Positions 36,496 through 45,437 of a stretch of DNA of 64,000 nucleotides are shown here, piece by piece. The notes beneath the pieces were generated by a model that worked only from the letters and a program-made list of their open reading frames with translations, did not search any database and was not told the origin of the DNA. The position numbers and the translations under genes are program-made. The DNA is from CABQCM01 sp965145485 (GTDB taxonomy: Bacteria; Bacillota; Clostridia; Oscillospirales; Acutalibacteraceae), in NCBI GenBank assembly GCA_965145485.1, contig CBCTCU010000009.1:8707-72706 (forward strand), read 5' to 3'. Positions within the stretch are counted from its first letter, which is position 1, and each line of letters begins with the position of its first letter.

Positions 36496-36921
36496 TTACG
36501 ATTCCTCCTCCGTCTCCTGCTCGTCGTCGCCAAAATCAAACTCCAGGTCGGTTTTGCAGTTGGGGCAAACGATGCTGTCCTCATGGTCCAGCGTATCCGG
36601 GTCAAGGCAGATGGTCTCCCCGCACTGCGGGCACTGCACCTCAATGAAGTCGTCGGCGCAGCAGTCACAGCCGTCGTGCTCGCAGCCGCATCCATCCTCG
36701 TCCTCGTAAAGATCCTCTTCCACTGCGGCAAGATCCTCGTCAATATCGTCCACCTGCTCGCCGAGCTCATCCAGCCCGGCCTCAAGATCGGCGATCGAAA
36801 GGGCCATATCGTCGAGCACATCGATAATGGCGGCAATCAGCTTATCCTGCCGGTTATCGGCTTCCAGCCCAAGGCCCTGGGCCAAACCCTTGAGATACGC
36901 TACCTTTTCCGTGACGGTCAT
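36496..36921 (-). CDS. CD1247-type protein with zinc-ribbon-like C terminus
   Basis: A 141-residue acidic protein. The N-terminal helical segment TVTEKVAYLKGLAQGLGLEA matches the conserved start of clostridial CD1247 N-terminal-domain proteins; an acidic middle with clustered Cys (CGCEHDGCDCCADD) precedes a zinc-ribbon CPQCGETICLD...CPNCKTDLEF. Function unknown; a metal site seems certain. Start at ATG 36921 with AAGGAGG seven bases upstream. It follows efp by 62 bases on the same strand, so the two are probably cotranscribed. Confidence 0.82.
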   Translation of the reverse strand: MTVTEKVAYLKGLAQGLGLEADNRQDKLIAAIIDVLDDMALSIADLEAGLDELGEQVDDIDEDLAAVEEDLYEDEDGCGCEHDGCDCCADDFIEVQCPQCGETICLDPDTLDHEDSIVCPNCKTDLEFDFGDDEQETEEES

Positions 36922-36983
36922 ATCGGTTCCTCCTTCATTGGGGCGTTTCGCCCTGCGCCGGACGTCCGCCGGCAAACCATGTC

Positions 36984-37541
36984 TTAAGCGCGCTCCATGT
37001 ACTCGCCCGTGCGGGTGTCGACACGGATGACATCCCCCTCGTTGATAAAGAGGGGCACGCGGATTTCCGCGCCGGTCTCGAGTGTGGCGGGCTTGGTCGC
37101 ATTGGTTGCAGTGTCTCCCTTAAAGCCCGGATCGGTCTGGGTAACCTGAAGCTCGACAAAGTTGGGTGGCTCGACGCCGAACACCTTGCCCTTGTAGGAC
37201 AGGATACGGCAAACCATGTTTTCTTTCACAAACTGGAAATTGTCCCCCAGCTCGGTTTTGTTGATGGGGACCAGCTCGTAGCTTTCGGGATCCATAAAAT
37301 AATAAAGGTCCCCGTCATTATAGGAATATTCCATTTCCTTGCGCTCTACAAAGGCGGTGGGGAATTTGTCGGTAGGGCTGAACGTACGCTCCACCACGGC
37401 GCCACTGATGACGTTGCGGACCTTCGTGCGCACAAAAGCGGCTCCCTTTCCCGGCTTTACGTGCTGAAACTCGATAATCTGATAGACCGAGTCGTCCATT
37501 TCGAACGTTACGCCATTTCTGAAATCGCCAGCCGTTATCAT
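36984..37541 (-). CDS. efp: elongation factor P
   Basis: EF-P relieves ribosome stalling at consecutive prolines. The 185-residue product has the three OB-type domains: EF-P N-terminal KOW-like domain with the conserved loop EFQHVKPGKGAAFVRTK (modifiable lysine in KPGKG, about residue 32), the central domain, and the C-terminal domain ending NEGDVIRVDTRTGEYMERA. Start at ATG 37541 with GGAGGT ten bases upstream. Confidence 0.97.
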   Translation of the reverse strand: MITAGDFRNGVTFEMDDSVYQIIEFQHVKPGKGAAFVRTKVRNVISGAVVERTFSPTDKFPTAFVERKEMEYSYNDGDLYYFMDPESYELVPINKTELGDNFQFVKENMVCRILSYKGKVFGVEPPNFVELQVTQTDPGFKGDTATNATKPATLETGAEIRVPLFINEGDVIRVDTRTGEYMERA

Positions 37542-37581
37542 TGTGAATATACCTCCGTCGTCTTTTCACTATTCTTTCTCG

Positions 37582-37610
37582 ATTTTAAACCATTTGCCCA
37601 CAGAATGCAA
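37582..37610 (-). promoter_or_regulatory. promoter of efp
   Basis: On the - strand TTGCAT (37610-37605), 17-base spacer, TAAAAT (37587-37582), about 40 bases before the efp start codon. Confidence 0.78.
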
Positions 37611-37940
37611 GCTTTTTTTATCAACATCCAGAGGCCATGGGGAGCAATCCTAGCACCTCGTCTGTTCCTTCCCTCGTGTTGGCCCGTTTTTGATCCAAGG
37701 CGGTCCTTTTTATTTTGTTTATAGAGCAATAAAAAGCAGGGAAAACCATGTCAAAATCAGCCGGTTGACAACCGCCACCCCAACGCGTATGATGGATAAT
37801 AGAACGAAAAATGCCAGACCAACAAACCAACCGGCCGACGGACCGGGCATGAATTGCCTTTATCCATGTCGTGCGCCAGGCCGCCCGACAGCGGTAGCAA
37901 TATCGGCTCAGGCGTTTGGATTCACTGGGGGGAATACGAT
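37611..37940. other. divergent intergenic region upstream of efp
   Basis: No gene recognised. Apart from the efp promoter next to it, nothing definite is seen. Confidence 0.4.
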
Positions 37941-38372
37941 ATGACAACACGGCTCAAGCGTGGCCTTCGCTGGCTTTTGTTTACCCGGCCGGGAAACCGC
38001 AGGCTGCTTTTTGTCCCCCTTGCCCTCGCGATTTTGGCTGTTTTGTTTTTGCGCTTCGGCCTGTCGATACTGCCCGACTGCCTGTTTTTTGAGGCTACAG
38101 GGCTGCATTGCCCCGGATGCGGCGGCATCCGCGCCACCCTCAGCCTGCTGGAGGGCGACGTTCCCAGCGCCATATACTATAATCCCCTGATTGTTGCGTT
38201 TTATCTGCTGTTGGCCGTATGGTATCTCCTCTTTTGCTGGAACGCGTTGTTTCGCAGGCAATACCGCCGGCCCTTCGCTTTTTCCCCCTGGCAGGGTTAC
38301 CTTTTTCTGGGCGTGGTGCTTTTGTTCTGGGTGTTGCGCAACTGCCCCTTTTATACCGCCGTGCTGTTTTGA
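37941..38372 (+). CDS. DUF2752 membrane protein
   Basis: A 143-residue protein with three or four membrane helices (about residues 22-42, 82-100, 110-128). The DUF2752 hallmark FFEATGLHCPGCGGIRATLSLL lies at about residue 48: a membrane-proximal CPGCG pair followed by Arg. Function unknown, sometimes associated with membrane stress or small metabolite handling. Start at ATG 37941 with GGGGGAA upstream. Confidence 0.85.
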   Translation: MTTRLKRGLRWLLFTRPGNRRLLFVPLALAILAVLFLRFGLSILPDCLFFEATGLHCPGCGGIRATLSLLEGDVPSAIYYNPLIVAFYLLLAVWYLLFCWNALFRRQYRRPFAFSPWQGYLFLGVVLLFWVLRNCPFYTAVLF

Positions 38373-38791
38373 TCGGCATATTCATCCGACCCAATGGAAA
38401 GCAAAATTTCCCCGCCGGCGGGGATTGCGGGCCAGCGTGCTCTATGGGATTGCTTTTCTGATTCCGAAATTCGGGACAGGCTCTGCCCTCCGGCCTTCGC
38501 GGCCATCCCGCATGCCTCGGGCGCTTCTTGCCGCGAGCGTGCGATCTCCGCATACTCATGACAGATGGGCTCTTTGAAATCTGTAGCGTTTTCAAGGTGC
38601 GGAATTTCTCCTGTGAATTGCCTGCGCCGGTCCCGGAGTGGAGGCTCTGTCCATCCCCCGAATCAAGTCGCCCCGTCGCGGGCTGAATCCGTTCTACTGC
38701 CCGTCGAACGCCCTGCCCGGCATTCGCACAAGACGGTGCGGTGCCGAGGGAAAAGAGGGAAAATTTCACTGCTGTTTTATTCTTTTCACTA
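38373..38791. other. intergenic region without supported gene
   Basis: No gene recognised; ends with an AT-rich stretch that holds the promoter of the next gene. Confidence 0.4.
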
Positions 38792-38821
38792 TTGACATAG
38801 TATAGAGCGGTTATGTACAAT
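38792..38821 (+). promoter_or_regulatory. promoter of the TM2 protein gene
   Basis: TTGACA (38792-38797), 18-base spacer, TACAAT (38816-38821), 41 bases before the start. Confidence 0.82.
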
Positions 38822-38862
38822 AAAAACATACGGAATCCGACAATTTTCGCAAAGGAGTATTC

Positions 38863-39507
38863 ATGATGGATCAGCAAAACGTCTGTCCGCAATGCTCAAC
38901 ACCTGCCGCGCCCGGCGCTTCGTTCTGCACCAAATGCGGGGCGGCCCTTGCGGCTCCCGCTCAACCCGCCCCTGCTCCGGCACAGCCCGCAGGGGATCGT
39001 GTGCAGACGCAGGAAGGGCCTCAGGCTACGCCGCCCCAGGCCGCAGCACAGCCCCCGGAAGGACCGGCCTACAACCCGCCCCAGCCGGCACAGCCTTATA
39101 CGGCGCAGCAAGGTCAACCCTACCAGACGCAGACGCAGGGGCAGCCACAACAGCAGCCCTATCCGCCGCAGCAGGGGCAGCCCTACCAGGCCCAGCAGCC
39201 GCAACAGGGGCAACCCTATCAGCCGCAGGGCCCGGCATATCAGCCTCCCAATCCAACGCCGTCGCCCTATCCCCCCGCCCCCAAGAGCAGAATGGCGGCC
39301 GGGCTGCTTGGCATATTCCTGGGCGCGCTGGGCATTCACAATTTTTATTTGGGTTTTACCAATAAAGCGCTGGTTCAGCTCCTGGTTTCGGTCTGCACCT
39401 GTGGGATTGGCGCGTTTCCCATGTGGATCTGGGCTCTGGTCGAGGGGATACAAATCCTTACCGGCACCATTGCCACCGACGCGAAGGGAATTCCGCTGAG
39501 CGAATAA
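38863..39507 (+). CDS. zinc-ribbon and TM2-domain protein with Pro/Gln-rich linker
   Basis: A 214-residue membrane protein. An N-terminal zinc ribbon (CPQCSTPAAPGASFCTKCG, about residues 8-26) is followed by a Pro/Ala/Gln/Tyr-rich low-complexity linker (about 30-142) with repeated QQGQPYQ units, then a TM2 domain with two membrane helices: GLLGIFLGALGIHNFYLGFT and a second one near FPMWIWALVEGIQILTG. TM2 proteins in Firmicutes have no settled function. It is preceded by a promoter and followed by a terminator, so monocistronic. Start ATG 38863 or 38866. Confidence 0.87.
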   Translation: MMDQQNVCPQCSTPAAPGASFCTKCGAALAAPAQPAPAPAQPAGDRVQTQEGPQATPPQAAAQPPEGPAYNPPQPAQPYTAQQGQPYQTQTQGQPQQQPYPPQQGQPYQAQQPQQGQPYQPQGPAYQPPNPTPSPYPPAPKSRMAAGLLGIFLGALGIHNFYLGFTNKALVQLLVSVCTCGIGAFPMWIWALVEGIQILTGTIATDAKGIPLSE

Positions 39508-39523
39508 TCCAATGAGTGGTTTG

Positions 39524-39554
39524 GCATCCGGCCCGCCGTGGCCGGGTGCTTTTT
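39524..39554 (+). terminator. terminator of the TM2 gene
   Basis: GCATCCGGCC (39524-39533) pairs with GGCCGGGTGC (39540-39549) with one G-T pair, followed by TTTTTG. Confidence 0.85.
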
Positions 39555-39683
39555 GTTTGCCGGACATTTTACAAGACGCCGGCGATAAGCATAAGGCGGC
39601 CCGCTGTCGCCTTTGGCCGCGGCAACGCAATCGCAGGCTGCTGCCTTTTTTTCCAAGCAGCCCTTATCCGGCGATGCGCTCGG

Positions 39684-39724
39684 TTGTCTTTTGGCTCGCG
39701 CTGTGATACAATAACATTATTGTA
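39684..39724 (+). promoter_or_regulatory. promoter with overlapping palindrome, radical SAM gene
   Basis: TTGTCT (39684-39689), 17-base spacer, TACAAT (39707-39712). TACAATA (39707-39713) and TATTGTA (39718-39724) form an inverted repeat that overlaps the -10 box, a possible operator. Confidence 0.68.
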
Positions 39725-39747
39725 TTGGGAAAGGAAGGAACCATTTC

Positions 39748-40353
39748 ATGGGTAAAGTCATCACCTATGTCTGCGGGGACGGGCTGTATCTCAACCTGAC
39801 CAACCGATGCCCGAACGCCTGCGAGTTTTGCGTGCGGACCATCCACGACAGCGTGGGGGCCGCCGACAGCCTCTGGCTGGATGAGGAGCCGACGTTGGAG
39901 GAGGCCATGCAATCCATCGATAGCCGGAATCTGGACGAGTTTCGCGAGGTTGTTTTTTGCGGCTTTGGGGAGCCGTTTTGCCGTTTTGAGGATATGGTCA
40001 TGCTCTGCCGGTATATCAAGGGGAAACGGGACATCCCCATCCGTATCAACACCAACGGCCTGGGCCGGCTGATTTGCGGCCAGGACCCCCTGCCCGCTCT
40101 TCGCGGCCTGGCCGATATCCTCTCCATCAGCCTCAACGCCCCCGACGCCAGGAAATATGACGAGGTCTGCCATTCGGAATACGGCCCCGCCGCGTTCGAC
40201 GCCATGCTGGATTTTGCCCGCGAGGGGGTTGAGCTGGGGTTTGACGTTGTCATGACGGTGGTCAGCACCCTGCCGGCCGACGAAATTGACACCTGCCGCG
40301 CGCTGTGCGAATCGGTAGGCGCCCGCTTTCGGGTGCGCGAGATCATTACATAG
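39748..40353 (+). CDS. TatD-linked radical SAM protein
   Basis: A 201-residue radical SAM protein. The 4Fe-4S motif is CPNACEFC (about residues 19-26), followed by GFGEPFCR (about 77) and INTNGLG (about 100). Length and sequence match the short 'TatD-family-associated' radical SAM proteins (TIGR04038-type), which in many clostridia lie next to a TatD nuclease gene. There is no tatD in the window, and no phosphohexomutase link is known. The reaction is unknown. GGAAAGGAAGG lies upstream. Confidence 0.85.
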   Translation: MGKVITYVCGDGLYLNLTNRCPNACEFCVRTIHDSVGAADSLWLDEEPTLEEAMQSIDSRNLDEFREVVFCGFGEPFCRFEDMVMLCRYIKGKRDIPIRINTNGLGRLICGQDPLPALRGLADILSISLNAPDARKYDEVCHSEYGPAAFDAMLDFAREGVELGFDVVMTVVSTLPADEIDTCRALCESVGARFRVREIIT

Positions 40354-40476
40354 CCTTTTCCCCGCGCGATATTCTGCCCACAGAAACAGCGGCATGCGCC
40401 GCGACAGCAGCATGCGGCCGCAGCAATGCAACCGCGAGACAGCGGGCGCGGCAACTTAACGAAGGAGGAATACAAT

Positions 40477-42000
40477 ATGACCAAGCTCAATGCCGAATGG
40501 CAGCAGTTTAAAAGCGGCACCGATATCCGCGGCGTGGCAAGCGAGGGCGGCCCCGGCGCGATCAACTTAACCGACGAGGCGGTCGGGCGGATGGCCGACG
40601 GATTTATCCTTTGGCTCTCCCAAAAAGCGGACAAGCCATGCCGCGAGCTGACCGTTTCCATCGGGCACGACTCCCGCATCTCCGCCCCCCGGCTCAAGGG
40701 GGCGGTAACCGCACGGCTGATCCGGGCCGGCTGCCGTGTGCTCGACTGCGGGCTGTCCTCCACCCCCGCCATGTTCCAGTCCACTCAGGCGCTGGGCTGC
40801 GACGGCGCGGTACAGCTGACGGCCAGCCATCATCCGTTTTACCGCAACGGGCTCAAATTCTTCACCCCCGACGGCGGGCTGGACGGGCCGGACATCGAGC
40901 GGATTCTCCTCTTCGCGCAGGAGGATAACCATCCGGATGCCGCCCCGGGCGGGGAAGCGGTCGCCTCTCCTTTTATGAAGGAATACGCCGCCAGCCTGCG
41001 GCGCATGATCCGCGACGGGGTCGGGGGAGCGCGGCCCCTCGAGGGATTTCATATCGTCGTCGACGCCGGCAACGGGGCGGGCGGGTTCTACGCCGGCGAG
41101 GTGCTCGCCCCTCTGGGCGCCGATACCAGCGGCAGCCGTTATCTGGAGCCCGACGGCATGTTCCCCAATCATATCCCCAACCCGGAGGACAAAGACGCCA
41201 TGGCTTCCATCCGCGAGGCCGTGCTGACTTCCGGGGCCGATTTCGGGGTCATTTTTGACACCGACGTCGACCGCGCCGGCTGCGTTGACGCCGCGGGTGA
41301 AGAGATCAACCGCAACCGGCTCATCGCGCTGGCGTCGGCCATCGCGCTCGAGGGGCACGAGGGCGGCACCATCGTCACCGATTCGGTCACCTCGGACGGG
41401 CTGCACGACTTTATCGAGCATACGCTTGGCGCCCGGCATCACCGTTTCCGCCGCGGATACAAAAACGTCATCAACGAGGCCAGGCGGCTGTGCGGCGAAG
41501 GCATCGACTGCCCGCTCGCCATCGAGACCTCCGGCCACGCCGCGCTAAGGGAAAATTTCTTTCTCGACGACGGCGCCTACCTGATGACCCGTATCATCAT
41601 CAAAATGGCTGTTTTGCGCCGCGAGGGGCGGTCGCTGGACGACCTGATCGCCGGCCTGAAAACCCCGGCGGAGGAGGCCGAGGCCAGGCTGGCCATTGCG
41701 GGCGGGGATTTCGCCGCCTATGGGCAGAAGGTCATCGACGACCTGGCGCAGTTCGCCCTCAGCCAGCCGGGGCTGAAGTTGGCTCCCGACAACCACGAGG
41801 GGGTGCGCGTCTGTTGCTCAGAGGGGATGGGCGCGGGATGGTTCCTTCTGCGCATGAGCGTCCACGACCCCATCATGCCCTGCAATCTCGAAAGCGAGGC
41901 TCCCGGCGGGGTAGCCGTGATGGCCTCGCTGCTGCTGCGCTTTTTGTCGTCCTATGACCGTCTGGACGTTTCCCCCCTGCGCTCTCTCGCCCAAAAGTAA
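40477..42000 (+). CDS. phosphohexomutase (phosphomannomutase/phosphoglucomutase family)
   Basis: Interconverts hexose 1- and 6-phosphates. The 507-residue product shows the four-domain alpha-D-phosphohexomutase plan: an N-terminal GTDIRGV phosphate-binding start, catalytic serine loop LTASHHPFYRNGLKFF (about residue 126), metal loop FDTDVDRAGCVDAAGEE (about 264), sugar-binding loop AIETSGHAALRENFFLDDGA (about 348), and a C-terminal domain. The serine loop is SHHP rather than the usual SHNP. Start at ATG 40477 with GAAGGAGG upstream. It lies before an amino-acid ABC transporter with 99 bases between, so likely a separate unit. Confidence 0.88.
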   Translation: MTKLNAEWQQFKSGTDIRGVASEGGPGAINLTDEAVGRMADGFILWLSQKADKPCRELTVSIGHDSRISAPRLKGAVTARLIRAGCRVLDCGLSSTPAMFQSTQALGCDGAVQLTASHHPFYRNGLKFFTPDGGLDGPDIERILLFAQEDNHPDAAPGGEAVASPFMKEYAASLRRMIRDGVGGARPLEGFHIVVDAGNGAGGFYAGEVLAPLGADTSGSRYLEPDGMFPNHIPNPEDKDAMASIREAVLTSGADFGVIFDTDVDRAGCVDAAGEEINRNRLIALASAIALEGHEGGTIVTDSVTSDGLHDFIEHTLGARHHRFRRGYKNVINEARRLCGEGIDCPLAIETSGHAALRENFFLDDGAYLMTRIIIKMAVLRREGRSLDDLIAGLKTPAEEAEARLAIAGGDFAAYGQKVIDDLAQFALSQPGLKLAPDNHEGVRVCCSEGMGAGWFLLRMSVHDPIMPCNLESEAPGGVAVMASLLLRFLSSYDRLDVSPLRSLAQK

Positions 42001-42019
42001 AATCCAGATGAAATTTCTC

Positions 42020-42048
42020 TTTACTTTAGTATGGTAACATGATACAAT
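42020..42048 (+). promoter_or_regulatory. promoter of the amino-acid ABC transporter
   Basis: TTTACT (42020-42025), 17-base spacer, TACAAT (42043-42048), 52 bases before the start codon. Confidence 0.65.
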
Positions 42049-42099
42049 GTCCTTGCAATGCCATGCGCCTTTGGGCGCAATCAAAGGGAGGAAAAAAGA

Positions 42100-42879
42100 A
42101 TGAAACGAATTGTATCGTTAGCGCTGTGCGTACTGACCCTGTTTGCCTGCCTGGCCGGATGCGGCGAGGACATCACCGCGGCCGAAACCTTCACCGTCGG
42201 CTTTGACGCCAACCTGCCCCCCATGGGGTTCACGGCGGACGACGGCAGCTACACCGGCTTTGACATCGACTGCGCGACCGAGGTCGCCAAGCGCATGGGC
42301 AGGGAGCTCAAACTCCAGCCCATTGTCTGGGACGTGAAAGATTCCGAGCTCAACTCGGGTACGATCGACTGCATCTGGAACGGCTTCACCATGAACATTG
42401 AGGACCGCCCGGAAAAATACACCTGGACCGACGCTTATATGAATAACGAGCAGGTCGCCGTTGTCCGCACGGATGCGACCTATCAGTCGCTGGCCGATCT
42501 GGCCGGCACGACGGTCGCCGTTCAGGCCGGCTCGACGGCCGACAGCGCCGTCAACGCCAACCCGGAGTTCAAAGATTCCATCGGCCAGGTGGTCGACTCG
42601 CAGGACAACCTGCTCGCCCTCGAGCAGCTCAAGGCCGGCGCGGTGGACGCGGTGGTCATGGACAGCGTTGTGGCTAACTACCAGATCGCCCAGGGCGCTG
42701 AGGTGCGCATCATCGACGAAGTGCTCTCCACCGAGCTGTACGGCGTTGGTTTTAAAAAGGGCAACACCGCTCTGCGCGACGAGGTGCAGAAGTATCTGGA
42801 GGAGATGGCGCAGGACGGCACGCTGGCCGAGATTTCAACCAAATGGTTTGGCCAGGACATCACCACCATCGGCAAATAG
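42100..42879 (+). CDS. polar amino-acid ABC transporter, substrate-binding lipoprotein
   Basis: A 259-residue family 3 solute-binding lipoprotein. Signal with lipobox CLAGC (Cys at about 19), then FTVGFDANLPPMGFTADDGS, FDIDCATEVAKRMGREL, IDCIWNGFTMNIEDRPEKY and the C-terminal ISTKWFGQDIT. It delivers a polar amino acid such as glutamine, arginine or cystine to the permease encoded 235 bases downstream. GGGAGG lies upstream of the ATG. Confidence 0.93.
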   Translation: MKRIVSLALCVLTLFACLAGCGEDITAAETFTVGFDANLPPMGFTADDGSYTGFDIDCATEVAKRMGRELKLQPIVWDVKDSELNSGTIDCIWNGFTMNIEDRPEKYTWTDAYMNNEQVAVVRTDATYQSLADLAGTTVAVQAGSTADSAVNANPEFKDSIGQVVDSQDNLLALEQLKAGAVDAVVMDSVVANYQIAQGAEVRIIDEVLSTELYGVGFKKGNTALRDEVQKYLEEMAQDGTLAEISTKWFGQDITTIGK

Positions 42880-43114
42880 CCGCCGGTTGCAGCCACGCGG
42901 AAACGAGGCGGCGCCAAAGCCGTCATGGGCAGCGGTGAAGCCGGCCGTAAAACAGGTTTTCGGGCATTTTTTGCGGCCGTAAATTCGTTCTGCTGCCTGC
43001 CATAAAAAGCGATACGTCGCCGCAACGCGGACGCCGGACAAGTCGTGCGACGTCCGCGTTCTTGTGCGCCCGCTTCACCCCCGTCCCTGATCCAAATCAT
43101 GAGGAGGTATTGCC

Positions 43115-43822
43115 TTGCCCGCATCCGGTTTTTTGAGCATGAGCGTCAACATCCCCGGCATGTTCAGCCAGCTTTTTTCCAGCTTTGGATGGACCGTGTT
43201 GCTGTTCGCCGCCACACTACTGCTTTCCCTTCCGTTGGGGCTGGTGGTGGCGTTTGCGCGCATGTCCCGCTTCGCCCCACTGCGCTGGATCACCAAGCTG
43301 TACATTTCGATTATGCGGGGCACCCCCCTGATGCTCCAGCTGATGGTGGTGTTTTTTGGCCCCAACTATTTACTGGGCGTCCAGATCAGTTGGGATTACC
43401 GGATCTGGGCCGCCATCATCGGGTTTACCATCAATTACTCGGCCTATTTCGCTGAGATTTACCGCGGCGGAATCGAATCTATGCCCAAAGGCCAGTATGA
43501 GGCGGCAGCGGTTTTGGGATTCGGCCGCGTGCAGACCTTTTTCCGTATCATCTTTCCCCAGGTTCTGCACAACATCCTGCCCGCGGTCACCAACGAGGTG
43601 ATCACCCTGGTCAAGGACACCTCGCTGGCGCAGGTCATTTCTTATACCGAAATTTTCGGCACGGCGCGTAAAATCTCCTCCACCGCCTCCTCCATCCTGC
43701 CCTTTTTCGCCGCCGGCATCTTCTATTACTTTACCAACCTCATCATCGCCTTTTTGATGGAGAAGCTGGAAAAACGCATGGATTATACCAAGCGGGAGAT
43801 CAAAGCGAAAAAGCTGCCCTGA
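43115..43822 (+). CDS. polar amino-acid ABC transporter permease
   Basis: A 235-residue integral membrane protein with about five helices. The coupling motif EAAAVLGFGRVQTFFRIIFP (residues about 129-148) is typical of His/Glu/Gln/Arg-opine permeases, and RGTPLMLQLMVVFF precedes it. The start is a TTG (43115) with GAGGAGG seven to eight bases upstream. The ATPase gene follows after 68 bases. Confidence 0.93.
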   Translation: MPASGFLSMSVNIPGMFSQLFSSFGWTVLLFAATLLLSLPLGLVVAFARMSRFAPLRWITKLYISIMRGTPLMLQLMVVFFGPNYLLGVQISWDYRIWAAIIGFTINYSAYFAEIYRGGIESMPKGQYEAAAVLGFGRVQTFFRIIFPQVLHNILPAVTNEVITLVKDTSLAQVISYTEIFGTARKISSTASSILPFFAAGIFYYFTNLIIAFLMEKLEKRMDYTKREIKAKKLP

Positions 43823-43890
43823 ATCCGGCCGGCCGCATCCTGCCCGGGCCTGCTGCGCGGGGCACTCTCGCACAAGAAAGGAAAACGCCT

Positions 43891-44655
43891 ATGAAATTGC
43901 TGGAGGTTCGTTCCCTGAGCAAGAGCTTTGGGGATCATCCCGTACTGCGCAACATATCCCTCGAGGTGGAAAAAGGGGAGGTCGTGGCCATCATCGGCCC
44001 CTCCGGATCGGGAAAATCCACCCTGCTGCGCTGCTGCACCATGCTCGAGCAGGCCGATGGGGGCAGCATTGTGTACGGCGGGAAGGCCCTGATGACCACC
44101 GGCGCGGACGGACGGGTGGTCTGGGCGTCCAAACAGGAGCAAAAGGCCATCCGCTCCTGTTTTGGCCTGGTGTTCCAGAGCTTTCACCTCTTCCCCCATT
44201 TCAATGTGCTGCGCAACATCACCGAGGCGCCCATCCACGTCGGCAAGGTCGACCGGGAACAAGCGCGCAACCAGGCCATGGCTCTGCTGCGCAAGATGGG
44301 GCTGGAGGACCGCGCCGACGCCATGCCCGGCCAGTTGTCGGGAGGCCAGCAGCAGCGTGTTTCGATTGCGCGCGCCCTCGCGCTCGATCCGGAAATCCTG
44401 TTCTTTGACGAGCCCACCTCGGCCCTCGACCCGGAGCTCACCGGGGAAATCCTCAAGGTCATCCGCGATCTCGCCAAAGAGAAAATGACCATGGTCGTCG
44501 TCACCCATGAAATGGCGTTTGCGCGGGACGTCGCCGACCGCATTGTCTTTATGGATAAGGGCGTGATCGAGGAGGAAGGACCGGCTCAGGAGCTGATTAA
44601 CCATCCCAAAAACGAGCGCACCCGCGCCTTTCTCAGCCGGTTCTCGGGGAATTAG
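43891..44655 (+). CDS. polar amino-acid ABC transporter ATP-binding protein
   Basis: A 254-residue GlnQ-type ATPase: Walker A IIGPSGSGKSTLLRCC (about 34), a Q-loop in GLVFQSFHLFPHFNVLRNI, signature LSGGQQQRVSIARALA (about 150), Walker B ILFFDEPTSALDPEL, and H-loop VVVTHEMAFARDVA. The segment between Walker A and the Q-loop is slightly longer than usual (AVWAS insert). Completes a binding protein-permease-ATPase operon. Confidence 0.94.
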   Translation: MKLLEVRSLSKSFGDHPVLRNISLEVEKGEVVAIIGPSGSGKSTLLRCCTMLEQADGGSIVYGGKALMTTGADGRVVWASKQEQKAIRSCFGLVFQSFHLFPHFNVLRNITEAPIHVGKVDREQARNQAMALLRKMGLEDRADAMPGQLSGGQQQRVSIARALALDPEILFFDEPTSALDPELTGEILKVIRDLAKEKMTMVVVTHEMAFARDVADRIVFMDKGVIEEEGPAQELINHPKNERTRAFLSRFSGN

Positions 44656-45005
44656 CCGGCGCGCTTTCGCGCAAAAGGGCGGTGTACGCCCCCCTTCCCC
44701 GGGCCGCGGCCCGGACAGACACGGCCCCGGTTCTCTACTCGGTGGATGGTGCGCCGGCGGGCTACGGCTTTGTTTTTGCCCTCATCCGCACGTCGCCGGG
44801 TGGTGGCCGCAGGGGTATGCTCCGGCCAGATAAACAGGGGGCAAGGCCCGCACTTTCCACCTCGAACCCTTTCCAGGGTGCATGGATACCCGCCAATACC
44901 GCGCCATGTGCGTCGGCCTGGCCATACGACCATTTTTGTGAATATGGCTTTTGTTGGGGAGGGACCGCGGAGGGCCGACCCTCTTTGTCAGCTTTCCTAC
45001 AAGCG

Positions 45006-45036
45006 AAAACGGCGGTGAAAAACCGCCGTTTTTTTC
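45006..45036 (+). terminator. terminator, probably of the ABC transporter operon
   Basis: AAACGGCGGT (45007-45016) pairs with ACCGCCGTTT (45022-45031), loop GAAAA, followed by TTTTT. Confidence 0.9.
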
Positions 45037-45262
45037 CTGCCGGTGTTCTTGCAGTAGACTGCCGCAAACCGACCGAACGCGGTGCGGTAGCTTATCCTCC
45101 CGAGCCGATAAGCCATTGCCATCCGCCCGGTAAAAAGCCCCCTCATATCACCCGCCGTGCCAACAGGCGGCTGCTGTGACGAGCTTTTTGCCGGGCCGTA
45201 TGCCTTGCATGGTAGGCAACCCTTTGCCGGGGAAAAAATCAAAGCGGATACCAGCATTCCAC

Positions 45263-45306
45263 TGTATGGCTTTCCTCTTAAAGAGGGAAGCCATACGGTT
45301 TTTCTC
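45263..45306 (+). terminator. second strong terminator
   Basis: GTATGGCTTTCCTC (from 45264) pairs with GAGGGAAGCCATAC (to 45296), with a G-T pair, followed by GGTTTTTCTC. Confidence 0.8.
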
Positions 45307-45347
45307 TCATCCGAGGTCGAATCGGCGGGTTTGTTCCATCAAATTGT

Positions 45348-45375
45348 TTGACTTTCTATTAAAATAAGATATAAT
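45348..45375 (+). promoter_or_regulatory. promoter of the glycosyltransferase gene
   Basis: TTGACT (45348-45353), 16-base spacer, TATAAT (45370-45375), about 60 bases before the start. Confidence 0.82.
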
Positions 45376-45437
45376 GGTAACTACTAGAGAATGGGGTACG
45401 AGCGCACCCAAACCAGCACACAGACAGGATGATGCAT

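Larger units (their letters stand above)
44656..45347. other. intergenic region with two terminators, no supported gene
   Basis: No protein-like frame. Two hairpin terminators (45006-45036 and 45263-45306) are separated by 225 bases that could encode a short RNA, but no promoter was recognised between them. Confidence 0.45.

Noticed and set aside
44682..45179. A 165-codon + strand open frame
   Set aside because: It crosses the terminator at 45006-45036 and has no ribosome binding site or similarity.
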